Assembly (NCBI GenBank): GCA_030065875.1
Contig: JASJCR010000012.1
Coordinates: forward strand, 1 to 64,000
DNA length: 64,000 nt
Reading direction: 5' to 3'
From: Ardenticatenaceae bacterium
Lineage (GTDB): Bacteria > Chloroflexota > Anaerolineae > Promineifilales > Promineifilaceae
The notes under the pieces were generated by a model. It saw only the letters and a list, made by a program, of their open reading frames with translations. It made no database searches and had not been told where the DNA came from. Below are positions 52,681 through 61,534 of the stretch, one piece after another (position 1 is the first letter of the stretch; the number at the start of each line of letters is the position of its first letter). Position numbers and translations under genes: made by a program.

Positions 52681-54513
52681 ATGCAGAAAGCTGAATATGT
52701 CTTGAACGCCATGCACAAATTAGGAATGGTGGACAAGCCGTTGACACGGGTATACAGGCAACTGTTTAACCAAAACCTGTATCTACGAGCTTACGCCAAG
52801 TTATATCCAAACGCCGGAGCCCTGACGCCGGGCTCCACGGCGGAGACAGTGGACGGCATGAACCTGAGACGTATCGAAACCATCATCGAAGAACTGCGTT
52901 ATGAACGGTTCCAATGGAGACCGGCCAGACGAGTGTACATCAAAAAGAAGCAAGGCGGCCGAAGACCGCTCGGTATGCCAGATTTTCGTGACAAGCTGAT
53001 GCAAGAGGTAATCAACAGTCTGTTGAGTGCTTACTATGAACCGCGCTTTAGTCGGAACTCACACGGGTTTCGACCCCAGCGAGGTTGCCACACCGCTCTG
53101 TCACAGATTTCGGTGCAGTTTACGGGCACCGTGTGGTTTATCGAAGGAGACATCAAAGGCTGCTTTGACCATATCGATCACGACATTTTAATGGCCATTA
53201 TCAGCCGCAATATTCACGACCAACGGCTGTTGAATCTCATCCGCAGCGGACTAGAAGCGGGGATATTGGAGGATTTCCGGTATGAGAAGAGCTACAGCGG
53301 CACCCCACAAGGTGGTGTCCTAAGCCCTCTGCTGGCCAACATATATCTCAATGAGCTAGACCAATATGTGGAGCAGGTGCTCCAGCCAAAATGGAGAAAA
53401 GGCAAAGCGAGACGACGCAACAAAGCGTACAAGGCGTATGAATACCAAATCAGTCAGGCCTGGAAGCGAGGTGACCGGGAGGCGTGTAAGCGGCTCAAGA
53501 GAGAGCGGCGCGAATTACCAAGCCTCGACTCACACGATCCAACCTACAGACGATTGTGGTACATGCGCTATGCCGACGACTATCTGCTGGGCTATATCGG
53601 CCCCAAGCAGGAAGCGGAAACGATCAAGGCTGAGTTAGGCGACTATCTCGCAACTACCCTCAAACTCCAACAAAGCCCTGAAAAGACCCTGATTACCCAC
53701 GCCAAGACGGAGCAAGCCCATTTTCTGGGTTACGCCGTCAGCGTGTATCACGCGAACCATGTCATGAGCCGCGGCACTGGACTATACATCAAGCGCCGTA
53801 GCGCCAATGGCCGTATCCGCTTGGGGATTCCAGCTGGTTTGATTCGGGAAAAGATAAAGTACTACAAACGCCACGATGTGGTCGTGAGTGAGTACGTCCT
53901 GACACATCAATCGGTCGCCAACATCATCAAGCAATATCAGGAAAGATTTCGGGGGTTGGCTGAATATTACAAATTTGCCGTTGACCGCTATCGGTTAGGC
54001 GGTCTGAAAGGAATTATGCAGGAAGCACTGGTAAAGACCCTCGCCCAGAAGTTGAAAATCTCAGCCAGACGCGTTTATCGCAAGTACAGAAGTACAAAAG
54101 ACGTGAACGGTCGGAGATACAACATTTTGGTGGAAACGGTCGAGACCAAAACCGGCATCCGTCGGTTTGAGTGGGGAGGTGTCCCACTGACCCACGTCAA
54201 ACCCAGCCGTGATGAGGTTATCGACGATACAAAACCGAAAGTTCGCTGGTCGATGGGTGGTGAGCTCGTGCAGCGACTCCTCGCTGAGGAGTGTGAAATC
54301 TGTGGCAGTTCCCAACGGATCGAAGTACATCATGTACGCAACCTAGCCGATTTGAAGAAACGCTGGCGTGGCCGGAAAGCGAAGCCGACATGGGTCAAGC
54401 TAATGGTGGCTCGCAACCGCAAAACCCTGGTGGTTTGCCGAAAGTGCCATGCGGCAATTCATGCAGGCAAAATGGATATCCCTGTGCAACAAGTTAACTG
54501 GAGAGCCGGATGA
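52681..54513 (+). CDS. ltrA: Group II intron reverse transcriptase/maturase with HNH endonuclease
   Basis: Multifunctional protein of 610 residues encoded in intron domain IV. The reverse transcriptase region (about 60-360) has RNSHGFRPQRGCHTAL, FIEGDIKGCFDHIDHDIL, SGTPQGGVLSPLLANI and the catalytic YADD (297-300). A maturase (X) domain follows (about 380-490), and the C-terminus is an HNH zinc-type nuclease (CEIC...IEVHHV...CRKCHAAIH). It splices the intron and inserts it into DNA. AGGAGGT at 52667-52673 is an excellent ribosome-binding site. The stop overlaps the first bases of domain V. Confidence 0.97.
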   Translation: MQKAEYVLNAMHKLGMVDKPLTRVYRQLFNQNLYLRAYAKLYPNAGALTPGSTAETVDGMNLRRIETIIEELRYERFQWRPARRVYIKKKQGGRRPLGMPDFRDKLMQEVINSLLSAYYEPRFSRNSHGFRPQRGCHTALSQISVQFTGTVWFIEGDIKGCFDHIDHDILMAIISRNIHDQRLLNLIRSGLEAGILEDFRYEKSYSGTPQGGVLSPLLANIYLNELDQYVEQVLQPKWRKGKARRRNKAYKAYEYQISQAWKRGDREACKRLKRERRELPSLDSHDPTYRRLWYMRYADDYLLGYIGPKQEAETIKAELGDYLATTLKLQQSPEKTLITHAKTEQAHFLGYAVSVYHANHVMSRGTGLYIKRRSANGRIRLGIPAGLIREKIKYYKRHDVVVSEYVLTHQSVANIIKQYQERFRGLAEYYKFAVDRYRLGGLKGIMQEALVKTLAQKLKISARRVYRKYRSTKDVNGRRYNILVETVETKTGIRRFEWGGVPLTHVKPSRDEVIDDTKPKVRWSMGGELVQRLLAEECEICGSSQRIEVHHVRNLADLKKRWRGRKAKPTWVKLMVARNRKTLVVCRKCHAAIHAGKMDIPVQQVNWRAG

Positions 54514-54536
54514 ATCAAAAGGTTCAAGTCCGGTTC
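54503..54536 (+). ncRNA. Group II intron domain V
   Basis: GAGCCGGATGAA ... TTCAAGTCCGGTTC folds as the 34-base catalytic hairpin with AGC-like triad region (GAGCCG start, CGGTTC end). It includes the maturase stop codon. Confidence 0.8.
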
Positions 54537-54612
54537 GGTGGGGGGCGATTGGAAAAGTACCGCAGATCCCTGCGGCAACTCGCTGGTCGCCTACCCAACT
54601 CAATCTTGCGCC

Positions 54613-54744
54613 GTAGGGCCGCAGCATGCTGCGGCCGATCCATCTCCCCCGACAGGATACATAGCGGTTAAACATTAAATCATTCACCATGGAGCAGAAG
54701 GCCATGGAAGGCAACCCCACGGCCGCAGCATGCTGCGGCCCTAC
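54613..54744. repeat. 132-bp palindrome-bounded element, copy 2
   Basis: Same length, same GTAGGGCCGC/GCGGCCCTAC ends and same 20-base palindromes as at 15470-15601; inner part diverged (about two thirds identical by eye). It starts 13 bases after the intron's 3' end. The following 54770-54815 has a GGCAAGGGGTTGGGGGAGGG block of another repeat family. Confidence 0.85.
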
Positions 54745-54831
54745 AACTTGGCGAAGTGGGGTAAAAAAGACCTTGAACCAATTTTGGGCAAGGGGTTGGG
54801 GGAGGGGTTAAATTATGTTAAGCTGGTAGAC

Positions 54832-56733
54832 ATGTCGTCTACCAGCGCCACCTCCCACTTCACCCATCTCATTGAGCTGCTCGAGCTTGAGGCTGTGGCC
54901 GAGCAGGCCCAGCTGCGTCGCGAAATTGCGCGGCAGGATCAAAATAGTGGGTTGAGGCGGCTGGTGATCCGCGAAGAAACCTGGGGGCTTGGGGATCGCC
55001 TGCTGCTGACGCTGGCCCCCAAAAACCAGAGTGAATCGCTGCCGTGGAGCCGCCTTGACGTGGGATCGCCGGTTCTCCTGATTGAAGAAACCGGCCGCCC
55101 TGACCATGACGGCTGGCGCGGCGTCATCAGCCGAAAAACCCGTGAAACCATTCAAATCGCCCTATCTCATTCGCCTGAACCGGAGGCCGATCGGCCGACC
55201 TTTCGGATCGATCTATCAACCGATGAAATTTCCCGCCGCCGCATGATCCAGGCGCTGACCAAAGCGGCAGAGAGCGGCAGCGGCCGTCTGGCCGACTTGC
55301 GCCGCGTTCTCCTTGACGAGCGTCCTCCTTACTTTAGAAAAACCCGGCCGCAGCTGACCTTCTTTGACGACACTCTCAACCTGTCGCAAAAAAACGCGGT
55401 GGTTCACGCCCTGACGGCCGCTGATGTGGCCCTTATTCACGGCCCACCGGGCACCGGAAAAACCACGGCCGTGGTGGAATTGATCCGCCAGGCGGTTCGG
55501 CGCGGGGAAACGGTTTTGGCGTGTGCTCCAAGCAACATGGGGGTCGACAACCTGCTGGAGAAGCTGCTTGAGGCCCCTGAAATCAGCAACGTGCTTCGTC
55601 TGGGGCATCCGGCACGCGTGTTGCCGCGGCTCCACTCCCAAACCCTCGATCAACTGGTTGATGAGCATCCCAACGTGCAGCTGGCCCGTAAACTGCGCAA
55701 AGAAGCCCACGGGCTGTTTGGCAAAGCCGATCGTTTTACCAGAGCCAAGCCGCTGCCCGGCGAAAAAGCCGGTCTGCGCCGCGAAGCGCGCGAAATGTTA
55801 GCTGAAGCAGCTGATCTTGAGCAGCGAGCCGTCACCCAAATTATCGACCGGGCTCAGGTTGTTTGCGCCACAACCACCAGCCTCAGCGGCCGCCTGTTGG
55901 GCGAGCGTCGCTTTGAGCTGTGCGTAATCGATGAAGCAGGGCAGAGCGTTGAGGCCGGCTGCTGGATTCCCCTGCCGTGGGCTGAAAGGGTTGTGCTGGC
56001 CGGGGACCACTGTCAGCTGCCGCCAACAATCCTGTCGGTTGAGGCGGAACGGCGCGGTCTGGGGGTCAGCCTGTTAGAGCGGCTGATGATCACCCAGGGC
56101 GAAACTCTATCCCGTCAGCTGACGATCCAGTATCGCATGCATGAAAAAATTATGGGTTTTTCCTCGGTTGAGTTTTATGAGGATACCCTGATCGCTGATC
56201 CCACGGTCGCCACCCATCGGCTGATCGATTTACCGGGCGTATCGTCAAACTCGCTTACCGAAACCCCGCTCACCTTTATCGATACCGCCGGTGCCGGCTA
56301 CGAAGAAGAGCTCGAACCGGCCGGGGAAAGCCGCCTAAATCGTCAGGAAGCTGAACTCGTGGCCCGAAAGGTGTGTGAGCTGCTGGAAGCGGGACTGCGC
56401 CCATCGGCCGTAGGGGTGATCACCCCATACTCAGCCCAGGTACGTCTCCTGAAATCAATGCTGCCGGAAAGCGTAGAAATCAACTCCGTTGACGGCTTTC
56501 AGGGTCGAGAAAAAGAAGCGATCGTGATGTCACTGGTGCGCAGCAATGTTAAAGGGGAAATCGGATTTTTGGCCGAGCGGCGGCGGCTCAATGTGGCCCT
56601 CACTCGAGCGCGCCGCAAGCTTCTGGTTGTTGGAGACAGCGCGACCATTACCGTCGATCCCTTTTTTGCCCGCCTGGTTGATTACTTTGAGCAGCATGAC
56701 GGTTATCGCTCGGTGTGGGAAGATCTCGTCTGA
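54832..56733 (+). CDS. IGHMBP2/UPF1-like superfamily 1 helicase
   Basis: AAA-type SF1B helicase of 633 residues. Walker A GPPGTGKTT (204-212), the APSNMGVDNLLEKL motif Ia region, Walker B CVIDEAGQ (D367, E368), motif III VVLAGDHCQLPPTI, motif IV QYRMHEKIM, motif V SVDGFQGREKEAIVMSLVR and motif VI RRRLNVALTRARRKLLVVGD. Residues 1-165 form an accessory domain as in IGHMBP2-like proteins. The ATG at 54832 (MSSTSATS) was chosen; upstream codons lie in repeat sequence. It likely unwinds nucleic acids 5' to 3'. Confidence 0.93.
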   Translation: MSSTSATSHFTHLIELLELEAVAEQAQLRREIARQDQNSGLRRLVIREETWGLGDRLLLTLAPKNQSESLPWSRLDVGSPVLLIEETGRPDHDGWRGVISRKTRETIQIALSHSPEPEADRPTFRIDLSTDEISRRRMIQALTKAAESGSGRLADLRRVLLDERPPYFRKTRPQLTFFDDTLNLSQKNAVVHALTAADVALIHGPPGTGKTTAVVELIRQAVRRGETVLACAPSNMGVDNLLEKLLEAPEISNVLRLGHPARVLPRLHSQTLDQLVDEHPNVQLARKLRKEAHGLFGKADRFTRAKPLPGEKAGLRREAREMLAEAADLEQRAVTQIIDRAQVVCATTTSLSGRLLGERRFELCVIDEAGQSVEAGCWIPLPWAERVVLAGDHCQLPPTILSVEAERRGLGVSLLERLMITQGETLSRQLTIQYRMHEKIMGFSSVEFYEDTLIADPTVATHRLIDLPGVSSNSLTETPLTFIDTAGAGYEEELEPAGESRLNRQEAELVARKVCELLEAGLRPSAVGVITPYSAQVRLLKSMLPESVEINSVDGFQGREKEAIVMSLVRSNVKGEIGFLAERRRLNVALTRARRKLLVVGDSATITVDPFFARLVDYFEQHDGYRSVWEDLV

Positions 56734-56811
56734 GCCCTTAACATTTTCACAACAACTATCTGGCAAAATGAGAAGCAAATAGCTATTGGCCGTTAGCAAT
56801 TAGCAAATCTT

Positions 56812-57525
56812 ATGTCCAAAACAATTCTTGTTGTCGATGATGAAAAAGCCCTGCGCGAGTTGGTGAGAGCCTATTTAACCGAGGAAGGATTTCGCGTGGT
56901 GACCGCGCCAAACGGCCGGGAAGCGCTGTTTGTGGCCCGCTATGAAAAACCGGATCTCATTATTCTAGACCTGATGATGCCGGAAATGGATGGTTTCGAC
57001 TTTATTCGCGTCTACAGCCGCGAGGCTGAAACGCCGATTATTGTCCTAACCGCTAAACTTGAAGAAAGTGAAAAGGTGTTGGGGCTTGAATTGGGGGCGG
57101 ACGATTATGTAACAAAGCCGTTTGGCATGCGCGAGTTAACTGCTCGGGTGCGGGCCGTTTTGCGCCGCGCTACCAAAACCCGCACCGAGAGCGATGTGGT
57201 GCGGTTGGCCGGCGTGACCTTAGATCGAGCCGGCCGGATGGTTCAGGTAGACGGGAAGCGCGTTGATTTAACCCCCTCAGAATTTGATATCTTAAATTTC
57301 TTAATTTCATCTCCCGGCCGGGTATTTTCCCGCCTCGATTTGCTGGAGCAAATGCAGGGGGAAGATGTGTTTGATGGGTATGAGCGCACGATTGATGTAC
57401 ACGTGCGCCATCTGCGAAAAAAAATCGAGCCGGACCCGCGAAATCCAATCTACATTGAAACCGTATATGGGGTGGGGTATCGCTTTGCCCCTGATCTTGA
57501 TCATTCAGGAGAAAAAACCCCGTGA
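56812..57525 (+). CDS. OmpR/PhoB-family response regulator
   Basis: Protein of 237 residues: receiver domain with D9/D10, phospho-acceptor D53 (LIILDLMMP), T80, K102 (YVTKPFG) and a winged-helix output domain (about 130-230) ending VYGVGYRF. The stop overlaps the GTG start of the histidine kinase by 4 bases (GTGA), so the pair is coupled. Signal and targets are unknown. Confidence 0.95.
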   Translation: MSKTILVVDDEKALRELVRAYLTEEGFRVVTAPNGREALFVARYEKPDLIILDLMMPEMDGFDFIRVYSREAETPIIVLTAKLEESEKVLGLELGADDYVTKPFGMRELTARVRAVLRRATKTRTESDVVRLAGVTLDRAGRMVQVDGKRVDLTPSEFDILNFLISSPGRVFSRLDLLEQMQGEDVFDGYERTIDVHVRHLRKKIEPDPRNPIYIETVYGVGYRFAPDLDHSGEKTP

Positions 57526-58658
57526 CTCGTTCGCTGGCCGCAAAGCTCATTTTGGCTTTTTTGGTTGTGGCCGTTAGCGGAACCCTCGTTTCTACGCTGG
57601 TGATCGGCAGCCAGACCCTACGTCAGTTTGACAATTTTATTACCCAGCGGGAAGCGATTGAGGGGGAACGGCCGCGGGGCCCTGGTGTGGGGCCGCTTCC
57701 TCCTGGAGAGCGGCCAGGATTCGGGTTTGGGCGTTATGCTCCTAATACACCAGAGCGGGTGTTTGAGAGAAATTTTCGGTGGGTTTTATTATATGGAGCC
57801 GGGGGCGCGGTGCTTCTCGGGATTCTGCTGGCCCTGGGGCTGACCAGGACAATTACCCGGCCGGTTCGTGACCTGACCGAAGCCACGCAGCGGCTGGCCC
57901 ACGGGGAATTGGGTCATCAGGTGATCGTACGTTCAGAAGATGAATTGGGACAGTTGGCCACATCTTTTAACAACATGAGCAGCGATTTGGAGAAGGCTGA
58001 CCGGCTGCGGCAGCAGATGACGGCCGATGTGGCCCATGATTTGCGCACGCCGCTGAGCATACTTTCCGGTTATACCGAAGCGCTGCAGGACGGGAAACTG
58101 CAGGCCACGCCCGAAATGTACCAGATCATGCATCAGCAAGTTGATCAGCTGCGCCATCTTGTCGACGATTTGCGCACGCTCTCCCTTGCGGATGCCGGGG
58201 CGCTGCCGCTTAATCGGCGGCCGGTTGATCCAAAAGCGCTCCTCGAGCGAGTGTTTTTGGCCTACATGCCCCAGGCGGAAGCGCAGGATATTACTTTGAA
58301 GCTTGATGCACCAGGCGACCTGCCATCCCTGACGGTTGATGTGGAACGCATGACCCAGGTGCTAAACAATCTGGTCGGCAACGCCATGCGTTTTACCCCT
58401 TCTGGTGGAATCGTCACGCTCATCGGCCGGCCGCAGCAGCTAGCCGTGCGTGACTCCGGCGAGGGCGTTGCCGCGGCAGATCTACCGTTTATATTCGACC
58501 GGTTTTATCGCGGCGACAAGGCCCGCCAGCGGCCGGAGGGCGAATCGGGCCTGGGGCTGGCCATCGCCAAATCAATCGTTGATGCCCACGGGGGGCGCAT
58601 CTGGGCCGAGTCAGAGGGATTAGGGCGGGGAGCGACGTTCTGGATCGAAATCGAATAG
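57522..58658 (+). CDS. Sensor histidine kinase
   Basis: Kinase of 378 residues. Two membrane spans (about 7-28 and 88-110) enclose a short Gly/Pro-rich extracytoplasmic part (about 30-87, PRGPGVGPLPPGERPGFGFG). HAMP about 110-160, HisKA with H172 (DVAHDLRTP), HATPase with N box NNLVGNAMRFTP, G1 VRDSGEGV, F box FDRFYRG and G2 SGLGLAIAKSIV. GTG start. Partner of the response regulator directly upstream. The tiny Pro-rich sensor region is unlikely to bind a small ligand in a pocket and may sense envelope state instead. Confidence 0.95.
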   Translation: MTRSLAAKLILAFLVVAVSGTLVSTLVIGSQTLRQFDNFITQREAIEGERPRGPGVGPLPPGERPGFGFGRYAPNTPERVFERNFRWVLLYGAGGAVLLGILLALGLTRTITRPVRDLTEATQRLAHGELGHQVIVRSEDELGQLATSFNNMSSDLEKADRLRQQMTADVAHDLRTPLSILSGYTEALQDGKLQATPEMYQIMHQQVDQLRHLVDDLRTLSLADAGALPLNRRPVDPKALLERVFLAYMPQAEAQDITLKLDAPGDLPSLTVDVERMTQVLNNLVGNAMRFTPSGGIVTLIGRPQQLAVRDSGEGVAAADLPFIFDRFYRGDKARQRPEGESGLGLAIAKSIVDAHGGRIWAESEGLGRGATFWIEIE

Positions 58659-58749
58659 AAATTTTCAATAATCAATTGGCATTAATCAATTGTCAATTAG
58701 CTTTGGCTGCCGTCGAGTGACCGAATTCAGCCGGCTGGTGTAGAATCGG

Positions 58750-58890
58750 ACCGCCTGTCATTCCGAACGTCAGTGAGGAATCTCGTCAATCTAAAATTTA
58801 AAATCATAATTGTCACGCCCTTTTTATTGCTCGATTGCCGATTGTTCTTTAATATGTGCAGCAGAGACTAGAGACCAGAGACGCTAATCA
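58750..58890. repeat. Intergenic GTCATTCCGAACG...GGAATCTC repeat and AGAGACTAGAGACC words
   Basis: TGTCATTCCGAACGTCAGTG and GAGGAATCTCGTCAATC (about 58757-58791) are a member of the dispersed repeat. At 58858-58885 short AGAGAC-type words occur. No gene in this spacer. Confidence 0.6.
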
Positions 58891-58893
58891 TCG

Positions 58894-61179
58894 ATGATTC
58901 CAACGCAAATCGGCAGATATGAAATACGCAGAGAGCTCGGCCGGGGGGGGATGGCCACCGTTTACCTGGGGTTTGATCCGCGATTTAACCGCGAAGTGGC
59001 CATAAAAATCCTGCCTAAACAATTTTTACACGACCCAAATTTTAGAGCCCGCTTTGAGCGCGAAGCGCAGACCATTGCCGCCCTTGAGCATCCGGCGATT
59101 GTGCCGGTTTACGATTTTGGCGAGGATGAGGGACAGCCATTTCTGGTGATGCGCTATATGCCGGGTGGAACATTGGTTGAGCGCATTGCTGTTGGTCCGC
59201 TGCCGTTGACCGAGGCGACAAAAATTGTCGAGCGCATCGGGGCGGCCCTCGAACAGGCGCATCGCAGGGGGATTGTTCATCGCGATTTAAAACCCGGAAA
59301 CATTTTGTTTGACCAGCAGGGCAATCCATATCTGGGCGACTTTGGGATCGTGAAGCTGGCGGCCGATACCAACACATTAACCGGCACCGGCATTATCGGT
59401 ACCCCAGCATATATGAGCCCTGAACAGGCTCGTGGCAAGGATAAACTCGACGGCCGAAGCGATATTTACGCCCTGGGGGCGATTTTGTTTGAGATGTTGA
59501 CCGGTCAGCAGCCATACAAAGCAGATACGCCCATGGGGCTAGCGGTAGCCCAAATGACCGAGCCGGTTCCGAAAATTCGAAGCGTAAACGCCAGCGTCCC
59601 ACCCCACGTCGATACGGCCATTCAAACCGCGATGGCCAAAAATCGTGAGGAACGATATGCCGCGGCCGGGCAGCTGTCCGCCGCGCTGACGCAGCCCCAA
59701 ACCGCACCCCCTCCGCCGCGGCCGGCCGCCGCGACCATCGTCGATCATCGCGTGTTGCCCTCTCAACCAGCCCCTCGCCGTTCAAAATCGGTTGTGCGGT
59801 GGATGGGCGGCCTTATTGCCGCGCTTTTGCTGATTGGCGGTCCGTTTACCTATTTCAGCTTTGTTAGCGGCGGCGGTGGATTGCCGTTTCTGGGGCAGCC
59901 TGCACCGGCGGTGACCCCCACAAGCGATGCCGTTGCTGATTTGCCGGTGTCGACCAACACCCCCGAGCCTCCATCTCCAACCGCAGAGCCGGATCCAACC
60001 GAGCCGGCCGAGGATGAACTAACCCCTCAGCCGACAGAGGTCGCGAACCCAAATGAAGATGTGACCCTCACCATTTGGGCTGAAGCCGATCAGGTCGCCG
60101 CCCTCGAAACGCTGGCGGCCGCCTTTACGCAAGATTACGGCGCCCAGATTGAAATCGAAACGGTCACGCTGGAACAGGTTCACGAACGCCTTCCATCCTG
60201 GGGTGTAGAGCAAAACACGGCCGATATTTTTGTCGGCCGGCACACGACCATGTCCTTGTTGGCCGGTGAAGGGCTGCTGGCCGAGATCAATTTAACACCG
60301 GTTGCTGATTCATTTAACCCTGAGGCGATTAATGGCTTTAAGATAGATGGCGTTCAATACGGCCTGCCATACGGCGTCGAAAATCTTGCCCTGGTCATTA
60401 ACGGCTCGATTTATGGCTCAAATCCACCCACAACATGGACCTGGAACCAGGTCGTCTTAGCGGCCTATGAACTGGTTACTATCGAAGAATTTGAATACGG
60501 CCTGATCATCCCCCGAGCCAATGCCCACCACTTTATGCCGATCCAGACCGCTTATGGCGGTTACCTTTTTGGCCGAAACCCCGACGGCAGCTACAACCTG
60601 AACGACTTAGGTCTCGACAGCGAAGGGTCACTGGCGGCTGCTGAATTTCTTGAAGAGTTAATTGCCGCTGGCGTGATTCCTGCCGACCTTGATCAGGGAG
60701 CGGCGCTGGACGCTTTTGAGGCTGAGCGGGCGGCGATGATCCTGGCCGGTCCGTGGGCGCTCGATCGAATCAAGGCCTCCGGCGTACCTTATGAAGTGTT
60801 GGACCTGCCGCCCCAAACGCAGCCCAGCTCACCTTTTCTCGGAATCCAGGGGTTTATGATCAGCCGTTCAAGCAGCCAGCAGGAGTTGGCGGCCGCTTTT
60901 CTGCTCGAATATGTGGCGACTGATGAAGCGATGACGGCTCTGGCCAATCGAAGCAGCCGTCCACCAGCGCATCTTGCGGCCTTTGAGAATCTACCGCCGC
61001 TCGATAAGCGGGCGTTTGCGCAGGCCGGCAGCAACGGTCAGCCGCTGCCAACCGATCCCGAGATGAATGAAATTTGGATTATTTGGAATACCGCCATGGA
61101 GCGTATTTTTGAAGGGGAGCCCGGCCGGGAGACCTTTGTCGAAGCAGCCGGCCGCATCCGAGAGTTGTTGGGGGAGTAG
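58894..61179 (+). CDS. Transmembrane Ser/Thr protein kinase fused to solute-binding-protein-like ectodomain
   Basis: Protein of 761 residues. Kinase domain about 8-265: glycine loop LGRGGMATVYLG, K38 (VAIKIL), catalytic HRDLKPGN with D131, DFG D149, GTPAYMSPEQ. Pro/Ala linker, one transmembrane segment (about 303-325), a Pro/Thr linker, then about 388-760 a domain like extracellular sugar-binding proteins (maltose-binding type): LTIWAEADQVAALETLAAAF at the start, ADIFVG, GLPYGVENLALVIN, FEAERAAMILAGPWALDRI and a C-terminal ...AMERIFEGEP. The ectodomain is not followed by permease genes, so it probably senses and does not import. Downstream are tRNA-Ser and an A2M-like gene. Confidence 0.93.
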   Translation: MIPTQIGRYEIRRELGRGGMATVYLGFDPRFNREVAIKILPKQFLHDPNFRARFEREAQTIAALEHPAIVPVYDFGEDEGQPFLVMRYMPGGTLVERIAVGPLPLTEATKIVERIGAALEQAHRRGIVHRDLKPGNILFDQQGNPYLGDFGIVKLAADTNTLTGTGIIGTPAYMSPEQARGKDKLDGRSDIYALGAILFEMLTGQQPYKADTPMGLAVAQMTEPVPKIRSVNASVPPHVDTAIQTAMAKNREERYAAAGQLSAALTQPQTAPPPPRPAAATIVDHRVLPSQPAPRRSKSVVRWMGGLIAALLLIGGPFTYFSFVSGGGGLPFLGQPAPAVTPTSDAVADLPVSTNTPEPPSPTAEPDPTEPAEDELTPQPTEVANPNEDVTLTIWAEADQVAALETLAAAFTQDYGAQIEIETVTLEQVHERLPSWGVEQNTADIFVGRHTTMSLLAGEGLLAEINLTPVADSFNPEAINGFKIDGVQYGLPYGVENLALVINGSIYGSNPPTTWTWNQVVLAAYELVTIEEFEYGLIIPRANAHHFMPIQTAYGGYLFGRNPDGSYNLNDLGLDSEGSLAAAEFLEELIAAGVIPADLDQGAALDAFEAERAAMILAGPWALDRIKASGVPYEVLDLPPQTQPSSPFLGIQGFMISRSSSQQELAAAFLLEYVATDEAMTALANRSSRPPAHLAAFENLPPLDKRAFAQAGSNGQPLPTDPEMNEIWIIWNTAMERIFEGEPGRETFVEAAGRIRELLGE

Positions 61180-61190
61180 GTTTTCCCGCT

Positions 61191-61217
61191 ATCCGGGATT
61201 CTCAAAGAATCCCGGAT
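61191..61217. terminator. Perfect 11-bp hairpin after the kinase gene
   Basis: ATCCGGGATTC (61191-61201) and GAATCCCGGAT (61207-61217), loop TCAAA. It lies between the kinase stop and the tRNA 3' end, so it could terminate both; no T-run is seen. Confidence 0.55.
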
Positions 61218-61226
61218 AATAGATTA

Positions 61227-61313
61227 CGGAGAGGATGGGATTCGAACCCATGGTGACCTTTCAGCCACAACGCTTTTCGAGAGCGCCCCGATCAACCACT
61301 CCGGCACCTCTCC
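61227..61313 (-). tRNA. tRNA-Ser (anticodon CGA)
   Basis: 87-base class II tRNA: acceptor arms GGAGAGG/CCTCTCC, anticodon loop CTCGAAA giving anticodon CGA (reads UCG), a long variable arm, T-arm GGTTCGAATCC, and discriminator G. No CCA is encoded. Confidence 0.93.
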
Positions 61314-61329
61314 TGCAGTAAGTCAATCT

Positions 61330-61357
61330 ATTATCTTCAAAAGAGGGAATAAGACAA
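61330..61357 (-). promoter_or_regulatory. Likely promoter of tRNA-Ser
   Basis: On the minus strand TTGTCT (-35), 16 bases, GATAAT (-10), the latter 16 bases before the mature tRNA 5' end. The -35 box lies inside the ACAACAGAC repeat. Confidence 0.45.
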
Positions 61358-61440
61358 CAGACTAGAGACAGCAGACTTCAGACCTCAGACTACAGAGCAG
61401 GTTATCTGTTGTCTGAAGTCTGAGGTCTGTTGTCTTCCTG
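61350..61440. repeat. Imperfect inverted repeat of AAGACAACAGAC...GTCTGTTGTCTT
   Basis: Left arm words ACAACAGACT, GACTTCAGACCTCAGAC; right arm CTGTTGTCTGAAGTCTGAGG and TCTGTTGTCTT. The arms could form a long hairpin. Same family as 1575-1612. Confidence 0.7.
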
Positions 61441-61534
61441 CTGGAACCTTCCCACAACCCCCGTCGTTCTAGGGTGTACGGTAAAAACCGTTTACAATAT
61501 ATGCATGACTCATGCCTGAAGGACTGGAAGTTTT

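Larger units (their letters stand above)
52154..54599 (+). mobile_element. Group II intron with maturase ORF
   Basis: The 5' end GTGCG (52154-52158) fits the group II consensus; the 3' end is placed at ...CTACCCAAC (54599), also consensus-like (AY). Domain V is at about 54503-54536 and the domain VI stem follows. The last 6 bases of the 5' exon (GGTGGA) could pair with TCTATC at 52475-52480 as IBS1/EBS1, which supports the 5' boundary. CGGCCG is nearly absent here in contrast with the surrounding DNA, as expected for an acquired element. Ends are accurate to a few bases only. Confidence 0.85.

Noticed and set aside
58894-61179. Solute-binding domain as part of an ABC importer
   Set aside because: No permease or transport ATPase genes lie nearby, and the domain is fused in frame to a kinase through a membrane span.
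61350-61440. Attenuator or riboswitch for the A2M-like gene
   Set aside because: The inverted repeat is made of simple short words that recur elsewhere, and no conserved riboswitch core or T-run is seen.
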